A DNA stretch of 41,917 bases, taken from IMG/VR virus record IMGVR_UViG_3300036792_000384, positions 1 through 41,917 of that record. One strand, written 5' to 3'. The DNA comes from a virus. The notes beneath the pieces are model-generated. The model was not told where the DNA came from, searched no databases, and worked only from the letters and a program-made list of their open reading frames with translations. The position numbers and the translations under genes are program-made. Shown one piece after another: positions 1-7,310 of this stretch. Each line of letters starts with the position of its first letter. The stretch's first letter is position 1.

Positions 1-13
1 CGTTCTTCCATCA

Positions 14-79
14 CTAGGCGTCCCCAAAGACCCCGTCATCGTCGGGTATCGTCAGGTCCCTGTCCGCCTCGCCGCTCAC
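14..79 (-). CDS. Tiny acidic ORF (21 aa), possible coupled small gene
   Basis: A GTG start shares four bases (GTGA) with the stop of the gene upstream on the same strand, the same coupling used throughout this left-hand cluster. The predicted peptide is short and acidic (MSGEADRDLTIP, then DDDGVFGDA). Another ATG follows at position 11 and runs off the window, so the operon continues to the left. No function can be assigned; the length makes it uncertain. Confidence 0.3.
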   Translation of the reverse strand: MSGEADRDLTIPDDDGVFGDA

Positions 80-438
80 CTGCGATCGTCCTCCGGGATC
101 TCGTCTCCGCGCTCCTTCGAGCGCAGCCCGGCCAGCTGCTCGAGCTTCGCGCGCTGCACCCGAAACTCGGTCAGCAGGACCGCGAGCTGCTTATTGGTCA
201 GGCCGAGCCCGCACTTGAAGTGGGAGTACAGGAAGGCGTCCGTTTCCGCGTTGTCGGCCTCCCGCAGCAGAGTATGGGCAAAGCGCCGGGCGTCCTCCGG
301 GTCGAACTGGCCGACCATTTGACCCCACCCGATCACGACCACGCCCCGCCCCGTCCGGTGCGAAACGATGGAGCTGGTGCTGATCACGAGCGGGTCCTTG
401 CTGCGCGACCGCGGCTCAAATTTCGGGTCGTCACTCAC
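76..438 (-). CDS. Hypothetical phage protein (120 aa)
   Basis: I do not recognise this 120-residue protein. It has a basic, polar N-terminus (SRSKDP), a short beta-rich stretch (VVVIGWGQMVGQF, about residues 33-45), then helices (DARRFAHTLLREADNAE; LLTEFRVQRAKLEQLAGL) and a charged tail. It looks soluble and cytosolic. Its ATG overlaps the stop of the preceding gene by four bases (ATGA), so it is translationally coupled inside the minus-strand cluster headed by the helix-turn-helix gene at 5055-5669. Third-position GC is high, supporting real coding. Confidence 0.75.
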   Translation of the reverse strand: MSDDPKFEPRSRSKDPLVISTSSIVSHRTGRGVVVIGWGQMVGQFDPEDARRFAHTLLREADNAETDAFLYSHFKCGLGLTNKQLAVLLTEFRVQRAKLEQLAGLRSKERGDEIPEDDRR

Positions 439-1202
439 TGGTTGCCTCCAGGTGCGGGCGTGAACTCGCTCGAGCCGTCCGCAAATGTCACGCGCATACC
501 GACCTTGCGGCCGAGCTGCCTGGCGAACGGCGGGATTGTCAGCACGAAGGGCGGCTTGTCGACCGTTGCGCTCCAGACCGCATTCCCCGTCAGCGGATCG
601 ATGGCCTCGAGCTTAAGCGGGAAAAGCTCGGGGGCGACGTTCGGCCTCAGGACATCGCTGCCCTCGAGGATCGGCCCCAGGCTCTGGCCCCGCGGCACCA
701 TCTCTTTTTTTCCCATGGACTGCATCTCGAGAAAGGCCGCGCGCGCCCCCTCGGCCGCAATCTGCTGGTTGTGGTCCGTCGCCGGCACACCCAGCGCCTC
801 GCACATCTCCACCGTGTCGAGATGCAGCTCCGTGCCGTCGACGTATGCGCCCGGCCCGAGCCTCCGCATGCCCTTCTTCCACGCGTCCGCCGCCTCGATC
901 TCCTGGCGGATATCTTCCCCGCCCGCGTGCGCCGCGCAAACCGGCATCTCGATCGTGTGGCCGTGGCGCTCGCGCAGCCAGCGCAGAAATTCGTACCGCT
1001 CGGCCAGCCTCATGCCTTCCGTGAGCGCCTTGATGTCATCGGGGTGCTTCGGGGCCTCGCGGATATTCACGCAGTCCATCTGCGCGGCCTCGGACCCGCA
1101 GCGGTAGCAGCGCAGGAACTTGGCGGGAATTTCCATCGGCGCCGCCGCGCGCAGCTCCTCGAGCGTGGGCTGGGCGACCCGTTCGAACAAGGCGACTCTC
1201 AT
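435..1202 (-). CDS. Hypothetical protein with N-terminal Cys cluster (255 aa)
   Basis: The function is unknown. Near residues 30-45 there is a CYRCGSEAAQMDC cluster and later CAAH (about residues 88-91), which together could bind a zinc ion. The middle is helical. The C-terminal third (PFVLTIPPFARQLGRKVGMR, then VTFADGSSEF) looks like a small beta domain. The ATG overlaps the stop of nothing upstream but its own stop overlaps the next gene by ATGA, and the preceding gene (1199-1471) overlaps its start by ATGA. It is therefore a middle gene of a tightly packed minus-strand operon. It may be a zinc-binding accessory protein, but no family was recognised. Confidence 0.75.
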   Translation of the reverse strand: MRVALFERVAQPTLEELRAAAPMEIPAKFLRCYRCGSEAAQMDCVNIREAPKHPDDIKALTEGMRLAERYEFLRWLRERHGHTIEMPVCAAHAGGEDIRQEIEAADAWKKGMRRLGPGAYVDGTELHLDTVEMCEALGVPATDHNQQIAAEGARAAFLEMQSMGKKEMVPRGQSLGPILEGSDVLRPNVAPELFPLKLEAIDPLTGNAVWSATVDKPPFVLTIPPFARQLGRKVGMRVTFADGSSEFTPAPGGNQ

Positions 1203-1471
1203 AACGACATCTCCACTATTCCCTCCTCGGAAAACTCGTCGCGCGCGGGGATCTGAAGCCAGGCAGGCGAAAGCCGCGCGATCTCTTCATCCGCGAGTGA
1301 GCGGCGCGCGTGCAGGGCCTTTCCCTTTTCCTGCACTACCGTCACCCCGGTACCGACCCCCTCGAGCGCGATCGACAAACGCCGGCGCGCGTCCCGCAGC
1401 GTCCCCTCGCCCCAGCGGGCGATCGGGACTGGCCCGGAGGCCTTCAGAAATGCAATCGAGGCGTGCCACAC
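1199..1471 (-). CDS. Hypothetical protein (90 aa), possibly the 3' half of a gene split by a UGA
   Basis: This is a 90-residue reading frame with a GTG start (WHASIAFLKASGPVPIARWG) and an ATGA overlap with the gene below. No good ribosome-binding site precedes the GTG. It lies in the same frame as the 38-residue ORF immediately upstream (1496-1612), and only one TGA at 1496-1498 separates them. Read through, the peptide continues LTVNK-stop-LTVNSGRPVWHAS, repeating LTVN on both sides of the stop. It may be a separate gene or the second half of an interrupted gene. Function is unknown. Confidence 0.6.
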   Translation of the reverse strand: MWHASIAFLKASGPVPIARWGEGTLRDARRRLSIALEGVGTGVTVVQEKGKALHARRSLADEEIARLSPAWLQIPARDEFSEEGIVEMSL

Positions 1472-1485
1472 GGGCCGCCCGGAGT

Positions 1486-1512
1486 TGACGGTCAGTCACT
1501 TATTGACCGTCA
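1486..1512. repeat. 9-bp perfect inverted repeat spanning the in-frame TGA
   Basis: TGACGGTCA (1486-1494) and TGACCGTCA (1504-1512) are perfect inverted copies separated by nine bases that contain the TGA stop (minus strand, 1496-1498). The arms encode the LTVN peptide twice. The structure could be a hairpin affecting termination or reinitiation, or the scar of a short duplication. Confidence 0.6.
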
Positions 1513-1612
1513 GCATCACAGACCAGGGCATGCGCAGCTCGCGGAACACCTGCGCGTCCCCCTCGGCCCGCGCGAGCGGGTGCGTTATTGCATATTCCTG
1601 CATAGCCGTCAT
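1496..1612 (-). CDS. Small ORF (38 aa), possible 5' half of a UGA-split gene
   Basis: The ATG overlaps the stop of the 1609-2124 gene as ATGA, so translation probably restarts here. The product is 38 residues (MTAMQEYAITHPLARAEG, then a basic and hydrophobic segment ending PWSVMLTVNK). It ends in TGA and the frame reopens at once into the 1199-1471 protein. Codon use is like the neighbours on both sides of the TGA. No known family recognised. Confidence 0.55.
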   Translation of the reverse strand: MTAMQEYAITHPLARAEGDAQVFRELRMPWSVMLTVNK

Positions 1613-2124
1613 AGGGCAAGACTCTCCTGAATCTGAAATTCGCCGCGCGCCATCTCGTCCCAGTGGTCGCGGCAGTAATCGACGTTGGTGGAAACGTGCC
1701 GCCGGCAGCGGTAGCAGCACGGCTTGTCACAGGTGCGCTTTCGCTCGACGCGGTAAAACGCGGTCGACGTGAGCGTCAGGTCGAAGCGCGAATTGAAGGG
1801 CGGCTTGTAGCGGCGGCTGGTCGTGGTCAGGACGCGCAGCGCGACCTCGAAGAAAGGCGCGCGGCTGCCAAGGTAATGAGCGAGGCCGCTGATCGCGCGT
1901 ATCTCGCCGCGCCAGCCCTCTTTGTTGACGAGGACCTCGCCGGCCCCGAGAATGCCCTCCCGGAAATCCGCCTCGAGGAGCTTCTTCAGAATCGGGACCG
2001 GCTTCATCAGTGGCCAGTCACAGAGCGCCGCCGCGTCACCTCCGCAGTGCGCGCAGCGCCGCCGCCGAAACCCGCGGCCGCAGGCGATGATTGTTCCGCC
2101 CGGATCAGCTATGGCGAGGCACAT
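1609..2124 (-). CDS. Hypothetical protein with Cys pairs (171 aa)
   Basis: This protein is unrecognised. Two cysteine-rich segments are visible: CAHCGGDAAALC near residues 24-35 and CDKPCCYRCRRHVSTNVDYC near residues 132-151, followed by an H in DHWDE. Both look like zinc-binding knuckles. The middle part (VLVNKEGWRGEIRAISGLAH) may be a beta/alpha domain. The start lies four bases after the stop of 2129-2377 and the stop overlaps the next small ORF by ATGA, so it belongs to the coupled left cluster. It may bind nucleic acid, but this is inference. Confidence 0.7.
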   Translation of the reverse strand: MCLAIADPGGTIIACGRGFRRRRCAHCGGDAAALCDWPLMKPVPILKKLLEADFREGILGAGEVLVNKEGWRGEIRAISGLAHYLGSRAPFFEVALRVLTTTSRRYKPPFNSRFDLTLTSTAFYRVERKRTCDKPCCYRCRRHVSTNVDYCRDHWDEMARGEFQIQESLAL

Positions 2125-2128
2125 AGCG

Positions 2129-2377
2129 TCAGTACCACGTGAAACGCACGTTCGCCCAGTTGTTCAGATTGGGCATCGACACCTGGATGTAGTAATCCAG
2201 GGCCTCGGCGCGGACCCTTGCAAATTTCGAGTGAAACGACAGCTCGCCGCTGTGCGGGGCGGTGTCCGCCTCGTAATCGGCGGAGGTGTATTCGTACCTT
2301 TTTGTGAGCTTGGTATCGGCCACGCCAGGTAACACTCCGGCGGTGACCTCCCATGAAGCCTTTAAGGCAAGCGGCAT
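2129..2377 (-). CDS. Hypothetical protein (82 aa)
   Basis: An 82-residue protein with beta-type alternation (SWEVTAGVLPGVADTKLTKR; SGELSFHSKFARVRAEALDY; VRFTWY at the end) and no membrane segment or cysteines. It sits four bases upstream of the 1609-2124 gene. A 64-base gap separates it from 2442-2852, the largest gap in this cluster apart from single bases, with nothing obvious in it. Function unknown. Confidence 0.65.
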   Translation of the reverse strand: MPLALKASWEVTAGVLPGVADTKLTKRYEYTSADYEADTAPHSGELSFHSKFARVRAEALDYYIQVSMPNLNNWANVRFTWY

Positions 2378-2441
2378 CTTCGTTTGTCTCCCTCTCTCGC
2401 CAACCGGCCGCCGGTCCCCACCGTGCGCCGATTGAATAAAT

Positions 2442-2852
2442 TCAATCCGGTCTTTCGCGCGCCTCCTGCGCCTCGTCCTCGAATACGGCCTGCAGATAAT
2501 CGACGACGTCGTACCAGGTATTGCGTGCCTCCTGGTAAAGGTGCTCCCACGCCACCTGGCAATTCAGGCCGCGCGCCCAGACCTCATACGCTGCTTTGGC
2601 GCGCGCCTCAATCTTGTTTCTGACTACTCCGATCCGCTGCGACTGTTCGGCCGAGACCTTCTGCAGCTCCGCGAGGCAGCGCTGGCAGGTCGCCTGCCTC
2701 ACCCTTTCGGCGAGCACCACAGCGCGATCGCTCCGGCCGCACAGCGTACGGTTCTCGCGCGGATCCTTCGAGAACGGCGCCCGCTGAATGTGCACGGGCC
2801 GCGCCCGCGGCTTCATTTCTACGATCGGTGACTTCTTAGCCGCGCGCGCCAT
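2442..2852 (-). CDS. Hypothetical protein with C-x2-C knuckle (136 aa)
   Basis: The N-terminus is very basic (MARAAKKSPIVEMKPRARP). Residues 35-62 contain H, TLCGR and ATCQRC, spaced like the short zinc-ribbon proteins common in phage early regions. The rest is a long helix ending in an acidic tail (AVFEDEAQEARERPD). The start ATG shares one base with the stop of 2852-3178 (TGATG). Likely a small zinc-binding accessory protein; no closer assignment is possible. Confidence 0.65.
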   Translation of the reverse strand: MARAAKKSPIVEMKPRARPVHIQRAPFSKDPRENRTLCGRSDRAVVLAERVRQATCQRCLAELQKVSAEQSQRIGVVRNKIEARAKAAYEVWARGLNCQVAWEHLYQEARNTWYDVVDYLQAVFEDEAQEARERPD

Positions 2853-3178
2853 CAGCCCCTCGGCGGCCTCAGCATCGGGTTTTTCACGTCTCCCCGGTAC
2901 GCACTCCGGACCAGCTGATCGAACCGCGCCCCGTATCCCAGCGTGTCAGGGTAATGGTGACTGCGCGCGATCGTTGCGAAGACGGCAACCATGTCGGCAG
3001 CGATGTCCTGGTCGACCGCCCATATCTCCGTCAGGTCGAACCCGCCGCACTCGTCGGCGTTCCACCACGCGAGAAGGAAATTCGTCACGATCGAACTCTG
3101 CCCGGTGGGATTCATCGCGACGTTAAGCAGGCGCTCGATCGCCCGGCGCGTTTCGAGCGGAATCTGCGGCTCGCTCAA
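2852..3178 (-). CDS. Hypothetical helical protein (108 aa, TTG start)
   Basis: I place the start at a TTG that overlaps the stop of the upstream gene (TTGA) because the frame further upstream is antisense-like and low in acidic residues. The product begins LSEPQIPLETRRAIERLLNV and is mostly helical and acidic (NADECGGFDLTEIWAVDQDI, then ADMVAVFATIARSHH). It resembles no family I know. It lies within the coupled minus-strand cluster, and the stop shares one base with the next ATG. Confidence 0.6.
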   Translation of the reverse strand: MSEPQIPLETRRAIERLLNVAMNPTGQSSIVTNFLLAWWNADECGGFDLTEIWAVDQDIAADMVAVFATIARSHHYPDTLGYGARFDQLVRSAYRGDVKNPMLRPPRG

Positions 3179-3489
3179 TTCGCCCGCCTCCGTTCCCAGC
3201 GGTCGAGCTTGCGGTGAATGTGGCGCTGCAGCGTCCACGCGAAACGCACCGATGGGCAGAGCACCAGCAGGCAGCCGATCGCGAACCATAGATTGGCGCG
3301 GTCCTCCGATGCCGCCCGCAGATGCACCACGAGCCCCCGGATCATCGAGAGCGTGTTGACGCCGCAAATCGTAAACCACATCAGGCCGACACCGATAAGC
3401 GGAAGGCGCCGCCGCCGCGGGATCGCCCGCCAGAGTGCCCGGTACGTATCCCGGTACGTACTCCTATACGTATTCCTATACGTATTCAC
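3175..3489 (-). CDS. Small membrane protein with TYR-repeat N-terminus (104 aa)
   Basis: A GTG start overlaps the upstream stop (GTGA). The first 17 residues are four tandem copies of a four-residue unit (NTYR NTYR STYR DTYR) encoded by 12-bp DNA repeats. A basic patch (RAIPRRRR) is followed by two hydrophobic segments, LPLIGVGLMWFTICGV and LWFAIGCLLVLCPSV, and a basic C-terminus. This suggests a two-pass inner-membrane protein with cytoplasmic basic ends. Function unknown; the repeat may vary in copy number between relatives. Confidence 0.6.
   Translation of the reverse strand: MNTYRNTYRSTYRDTYRALWRAIPRRRRLPLIGVGLMWFTICGVNTLSMIRGLVVHLRAASEDRANLWFAIGCLLVLCPSVRFAWTLQRHIHRKLDRWERRRAN
3438..3488 (-). 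repeat. 12-bp tandem repeat, four copies
   Basis: On the coding strand the unit is TACGTATAGGAA, TACGTATAGGAG, TACGTACCGGGA, TACGTACCGGGC. Each unit keeps the palindrome TACGTA. It encodes the TYR peptide repeats at the start of the membrane protein gene. Being a multiple of three, the copy number can change without a frameshift. Confidence 0.75.
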
Positions 3490-3746
3490 GCCACCTCCAG
3501 AAACTTCAGAAACTTTTGCGTCAGCTGGTCGGTGGGCGCCGGAAAATAGCCGCGGGCCTTTCCCCGCTCCAGAATTCTGACCGCGCGATCGCAGTTCACT
3601 TTTGGGCCGCCCGTGAGCACCCCGTACTGCCGCCCGCTATCGAGACGCAGAAAGAACTCGGCGGCGTCGACGGCCTCCTGCCACTCGGCCGGGGTTTCAG
3701 GATCGCGCGGCTGCTTCTTTTTGCGCCGCCGGAGGAGCCGTTTCAT
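3486..3746 (-). CDS. Hypothetical basic protein (86 aa)
   Basis: An 86-residue protein with a strongly basic N-terminus (MKRLLRRRKKKQPRD) followed by a predicted helical domain (PAEWQEAVDAAEFFLRLDSG; DRAVRILERGKARG). It is coupled on both sides: ATGA with the upstream gene and GTGA with the downstream one. The basic tail could contact nucleic acid. No family recognised. Confidence 0.65.
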   Translation of the reverse strand: MKRLLRRRKKKQPRDPETPAEWQEAVDAAEFFLRLDSGRQYGVLTGGPKVNCDRAVRILERGKARGYFPAPTDQLTQKFLKFLEVA

Positions 3747-4198
3747 CCGGCGGCCTGCCCCTTCTCCGGCGCCGGGAGCGCCTTAATCTGTTCCTTCCAC
3801 ACCTCGTACAGCGTGCGGACGCCGCCCAGTCCCTCAATCGAATAGGGCATGAAGATTTCCGGTGGCGCGACCATGCCCGAATCGATGAGCGCCACCTGCG
3901 CCTCTACCCAGCGGAGGATTTGCCGCCACGCGACACGGTCGGCCTGCTCCTTGCTGAATTTGCCGAAGAGCCGCTCGGCCCGGCAGGGCAACCGAAACCA
4001 CACTGGCACGCCGTTCACGTCGAGCGAAAAAGAGAGAGCCTTCGCGCGGCCCATTTGCGCCCCGCCGCCGGCGTGCTCGTACTCGGTCGAGATGTGAGTT
4101 GCGCGGACGCGTACCAGCGCCGCTGAAATATCGCTGATGGTTCTGACGGTGGGCACCTCGGTCGAGCCCATGAAAACGCCGTTGGAGCGCTTGCTCAC
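3743..4198 (-). CDS. Hypothetical protein (151 aa)
   Basis: This 151-residue soluble protein starts at GTG, three bases after the preceding stop. Its centre (GRAKALSFSLDVNGVPVWFR LPCRAERLFG) reads as beta strands and turns, and the second half is helical (QADRVAWRQILRWVEAQVAL). The layout is similar to small phage proteins of unknown function that contain an RLPCRAE-like strand. No catalytic motif was identified. Position in the coupled operon implies co-expression with the HNH and helix-turn-helix genes. Confidence 0.65.
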   Translation of the reverse strand: MSKRSNGVFMGSTEVPTVRTISDISAALVRVRATHISTEYEHAGGGAQMGRAKALSFSLDVNGVPVWFRLPCRAERLFGKFSKEQADRVAWRQILRWVEAQVALIDSGMVAPPEIFMPYSIEGLGGVRTLYEVWKEQIKALPAPEKGQAAG

Positions 4199-4201
4199 GA
4201 T

Positions 4202-4417
4202 TCAGCGCGCCTCCTTTCCGAAGATCTGCTCGGGTGTGTGTGGCAGGAGATCGTCCGTGAACGGCTGCTTCTCAAACTTGCCGTGCCATTTTCCGATGCG
4301 CGGGTCGCACTCCGAGCAAAGCGCCGGCTTTCGTTCCCTGCTCATGGTGTCGATCCAGTAATTGCTCAAAGCCGTGTTTTCGCAGCAGCCGCAGTTCGAG
4401 CACTTAAACAGGGGCAT
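4202..4417 (-). CDS. Small zinc-ribbon protein (71 aa)
   Basis: The sequence begins MPLFKCSNCGCCENTALSNY and later has LCSECDP, so two CxxC pairs about 27 residues apart form a classical zinc ribbon. The C-terminus (FTDDLLPHTPEQIFGKEA) is polar. Its start overlaps the end of 4404-4634 by 14 bases. Such small ribbons often bind DNA, RNA or protein partners; the partner here is unknown. Confidence 0.7.
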   Translation of the reverse strand: MPLFKCSNCGCCENTALSNYWIDTMSRERKPALCSECDPRIGKWHGKFEKQPFTDDLLPHTPEQIFGKEAR

Positions 4418-4634
4418 TCTGCCTGGCCTCCTGCACGGCGGGATTCCGCGGGCACGTGTACCACTCAGGTGAGTGGCCCTCGATCTCCATCCGGCAAGGC
4501 GAGTGGGCGTTCGTCATAAGCGCGCACTGGTTGCCTCGCGTCGACATGAACATCGGACGCAGTTGAATGTTGAGCCGGACCTGCGTCTCGACGGAGGGAG
4601 CGATCATCGTGTAACCGTAGAACGGGCAGTTCAT
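4404..4634 (-). CDS. Hypothetical protein (76 aa)
   Basis: The ATG at 4634 overlaps the stop of the HNH gene (ATGA), which decides the start. The protein (MNCPFYGYTMIAPSVETQVR and on) contains scattered cysteines (NQCALMTNAHSPC; WYTCP) that could hold one metal ion. It is short and has no membrane segment. Function unknown; coupling to the HNH gene suggests co-expression. Confidence 0.6.
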   Translation of the reverse strand: MNCPFYGYTMIAPSVETQVRLNIQLRPMFMSTRGNQCALMTNAHSPCRMEIEGHSPEWYTCPRNPAVQEARQNAPV

Positions 4635-5068
4635 GACGCCACCCGGATCGCGCCGGCGGCAACCGCGAGCAGCGGGCGCCCGAGGTCCTTGCGCGTGGCG
4701 CGCGTTTCCTTGTGGTGCACGCGATCGAAATTTAAATGGCACCAGCAGCAGAGCGCCTTGAGGTTGTCGTCGCGGTCGTCTCCCGAGACGTGATTCAGGT
4801 GGGCGACAGTGAGAATATTGCGGATCAGGCGCGGCTCGGATCCACCGACCGGCGGCCTCACCTGAATCTCGCCGTGGCAGTTGCGCCATACCCTGCCGCC
4901 CACCTTGACCCAGTACTGCATGCCATCCCGCGAGCGCACGATCACGTCGGTGTTGTGCGGCTTGAGGCACATCTCGCAGGCGAATTTTGCGCGCGCGAGG
5001 ATCCTCGGACGCGTTTCCTTGCGCCACGTCGCGCCGTAGAACTTCCTCAGTGTCTTAGGTATTGGCAT
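4631..5068 (-). CDS. HNH endonuclease
   Basis: A 145-residue HNH nuclease. The start is the ATG at 5068, preceded by GGAGAGGCGACG, and it overlaps the end of the helix-turn-helix gene by 14 bases. An early CEMC pair (about residues 29-32) pairs with CCWCH (about residues 119-123) to hold the structural zinc. The HNH core is LTVAHLNHVSGDDRDDNLKA, giving the catalytic His and the conserved Asn. Free-standing HNH proteins in tailed phages often assist terminase at cos sites or act as homing endonucleases. Here the terminase is far away in the window, although the two ends could be neighbours in a circular genome. Which role applies cannot be decided. Confidence 0.9.
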   Translation of the reverse strand: MPIPKTLRKFYGATWRKETRPRILARAKFACEMCLKPHNTDVIVRSRDGMQYWVKVGGRVWRNCHGEIQVRPPVGGSEPRLIRNILTVAHLNHVSGDDRDDNLKALCCWCHLNFDRVHHKETRATRKDLGRPLLAVAAGAIRVAS

Positions 5069-5669
5069 CGTCGCCTCTCCACAACGATTCAAGCTGTGCG
5101 CGCGCCACACGCGGCCGCGCCTCGGTTCCAAAATTATGCAGCTTCCCTGCCCTGACCAGCTCGCGCAGGTAGCGGCGGACGAAGCCGAGCGCCTCCGCCT
5201 CTCTCAGTGTGAGCACCATCTTGGCCTCCGTGGGCACGGTGGGGTGCTTTCTCATTTCCGCCTGCAGGCGCACCGCCGTCGTCAGTTCCTCGACAACGTT
5301 GCCGAGCGCCTCGGCGGTGGTGACCATGTTTTCGCCCATCGTGGCGAGCTGCTGGAAGGCCTCGGAGGGAAGCATGCGGCCGCCTCGGTCGACCGCGAGA
5401 GCGAGCCCTGCGGAACGCGTCTCGGAGCCGGTCGCGGGCAGCAGTTCCGCATCGCGGATCCGCGCGGCTTCCTCCTGCTCCTTCTCGAGCGCCTCGACGT
5501 CTTCCGGATTGAAAACCGGAATGGGCTTGCGGCCCGCTATGTTGCGGTTCTGCTTTCTGAGGCGGCCTCGGTCTGCGTACCGCTCGACGGTCTTTGTCGA
5601 GCAGCCGAGCCGCTCCGCAACGGCCTCTTTGGAGGGCCAGCTGGCGAGGTGTTCCTGGCTGATTTTCAC
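5055..5669 (-). CDS. Helix-turn-helix DNA-binding protein (204 aa), candidate regulator of the left operon
   Basis: The N-terminus (residues 10-37, WPSKEAVAERLGCSTKTVER) is a clear winged-helix/MerR-like or excisionase-like helix-turn-helix, followed by a basic linker and FNPEDVEALEKEQEE. A second, C-terminal helix-turn-helix-like segment (LTLREAEALGFVRRYLRELV) is also present. It is the first gene of the minus-strand cluster and faces the divergent control region 5670-5890. It could be the transcriptional regulator of that switch. A Nu1-like small terminase with an N-terminal winged helix is an alternative, given the HNH neighbour. DNA binding is well supported; the exact role is inference. 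Confidence 0.8.
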   Translation of the reverse strand: MKISQEHLASWPSKEAVAERLGCSTKTVERYADRGRLRKQNRNIAGRKPIPVFNPEDVEALEKEQEEAARIRDAELLPATGSETRSAGLALAVDRGGRMLPSEAFQQLATMGENMVTTAEALGNVVEELTTAVRLQAEMRKHPTVPTEAKMVLTLREAEALGFVRRYLRELVRAGKLHNFGTEARPRVARAQLESLWRGDDANT

Positions 5670-5890
5670 TGTCGGCGCGTCCCCCGAAAAAATACCGGGG
5701 GCCTCTCGGGAAATTCCAGATTGGCATAATTTTGCGGGAGAAGCGACACAAAAACGACATGCCGGGAAAAATTCGGGATTGTGTCGCCCACCCGCCGAAA
5801 CCGCTTATTTTCGCTTGCATGCGCAGGCGAATTAAGCGAACCTGAATCGACAGCAGCGCGCCCCGGCTCACGGGGGCAGAGGAGAAAACG
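5670..5890. promoter_or_regulatory. Divergent control region with GCGACACAA dyad
   Basis: This 221-base gap separates the leftward operon from the rightward one. GCGACACAA (5743-5751) and TTGTGTCGC (5779-5787) form a perfect 9-bp inverted repeat. A second GACA at 5756-5759 lies exactly 11 bases after the first, and 22 bases (two helical turns) separate it from TGTC at 5782. To the right, TTATTTTC near 5805-5812 could be a -10 element for the plus-strand genes. To the left, AAAATTATGC read on the minus strand could serve the other direction. The gene at 5891 has a GGAG site. The local base composition is richer in A and T than the coding sequence. Confidence 0.65.
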
Positions 5891-6868
5891 ATGGCACACA
5901 CCTACGAAGTAATCGGCACCCCGGAAGTACAGAAGGAATATTGCGACGAGTGGCAGACGACGATGGTCTTCCGCCTCCGCCGCGACGACGGCAAAGAAGA
6001 CACGATCTGGGTAACCGCCGGCGTACCTGACTGGCAGCGCGGGTCCTCACAGGCTGCGGGCCACCGGATGGGATTTGAATCGGTAAACGTGTTCGGCGGC
6101 TCGATCGACGAATGGTGCGGGCGCGAGCTTTACGCGGATATCACCGACGACGAAGGTGATTTTCACTCCCTTCGGATGCGCGACGAGATCATGGCAATGC
6201 TCGAGGCGGTAAGCGAGACGGCGCTGGCCAACCAAGTGTCGCCGGCGCGGTACGAAGACGACAGCGAGGTGATCGACATCATCGAAGCCGCGAAGGCCGA
6301 ATGGTTCGAAGCCCATCCTGAGTGTTCAATCGAGACCAGCGAAGACACCGACGCGGCGATCAATAAAGCGCTCGGCCTGCCCAACTCCGGATCGCTGCGC
6401 GGTCTGGCGGTCGACCTCGCCGACTCCACGCCAGCCGAAATTTCCGAGCGCGTGAAGAGCGGGCTCGACAACTGGTTCCGCGAGGCGTCCAAAACCACAC
6501 TGAGAGAGACGGCGCGACAGAATGTAATCGACAGCATGCGGGAGGCGGCCGCTTTCAGCCACCGCCGGAATTTCCACCGCCTCCACGTCCGCCGCGACGG
6601 CACGGTGACCTGGTTTGATTCGATCAGCAAATCCGACGACATTATCGACGATCGCGCGGATGGCTTTGCACCCATCCCGAGCGTCGGCGTGTGGGGCACT
6701 GACGGGTACGCCTGCAACTGCGATTTCTGCTCGGATGCCGGTTACGAGGGCGACATCGACGCCGCCATCGCGGACGCTGTAGGTGCAGGTTTGGACGACT
6801 CGATCGAGGAAGAAGCGCTGCGCGCCTTCGATGAAATCCCGGCTGGCTACTTTGACGACGAGGCTTAA
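5891..6868 (+). CDS. Hypothetical acidic protein, first gene of rightward operon (325 aa)
   Basis: A 325-residue, strongly acidic protein with no family I recognise. The N-terminal part (AHTYEVIGTPEVQKEYCDEW) is beta-like. The middle is helical with many Asp and Glu. Near residues 274-281 there is CNCDFC, a possible metal-binding knuckle. The start has a good GGAG site and is the first ATG after the divergent control region. As the leading gene of the rightward unit it may be an early, host-directed protein, but nothing in the sequence shows the target. Confidence 0.75.
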   Translation: MAHTYEVIGTPEVQKEYCDEWQTTMVFRLRRDDGKEDTIWVTAGVPDWQRGSSQAAGHRMGFESVNVFGGSIDEWCGRELYADITDDEGDFHSLRMRDEIMAMLEAVSETALANQVSPARYEDDSEVIDIIEAAKAEWFEAHPECSIETSEDTDAAINKALGLPNSGSLRGLAVDLADSTPAEISERVKSGLDNWFREASKTTLRETARQNVIDSMREAAAFSHRRNFHRLHVRRDGTVTWFDSISKSDDIIDDRADGFAPIPSVGVWGTDGYACNCDFCSDAGYEGDIDAAIADAVGAGLDDSIEEEALRAFDEIPAGYFDDEA

Positions 6869-6869
6869 A

Positions 6870-7310
6870 TTGGCACCCACTTCGGAACGCTACATCTGGC
6901 ACGAGACCATCCAGACGCAGCACACCCGGCGCAGCTTCCTCTCGGAGGTTACGCCGGACGTACTGGAAACGGTTCGGCAGTGGCTCGCTGCGGGTGACGC
7001 CTTTGATCTGCCAGGCGGGTACCGCTGCGTCCTGACGTACCGCGCGGCGCATTGCATCGAGGCCGAGGTGTACACGCCGGCGGGCGTTCGATTGGTCCGC
7101 CTGGGCGTGGCGGATAAACCGCGCTGCGCGCAGCCGCTCTGGCAGCGCCTCGGGGGTGCTGAGGGCGCCCGACCGCAGGAGCCGTGGTGCGCAGCGTGGC
7201 TCGATCCGCAGGGCGTTGTCGCGGATCCCGAGGCGTACCACTGGATGGGCGATTTCGAGCGCTGCCTCGCGTGGGCCTGGCTTAGCCAGCAGAATGGAGA
7301 ACCAGCGTGA
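6870..7310 (+). CDS. Conserved phage hypothetical protein (146 aa)
   Basis: A TTG start one base after the preceding stop is chosen because GACGAGG lies at a suitable distance and the upstream frame is antisense in character. An ATG at 6831 is the alternative. The protein begins APTSERYIWHETIQTQHTRR and ends with a tryptophan-rich motif (WMGDFERCLAWAWL). I recall similar short proteins with a GDFERC.AWAW ending in many proteobacterial phages and prophages, always of unknown function. The GTG of the next gene overlaps its stop. Confidence 0.75.
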   Translation: MAPTSERYIWHETIQTQHTRRSFLSEVTPDVLETVRQWLAAGDAFDLPGGYRCVLTYRAAHCIEAEVYTPAGVRLVRLGVADKPRCAQPLWQRLGGAEGARPQEPWCAAWLDPQGVVADPEAYHWMGDFERCLAWAWLSQQNGEPA

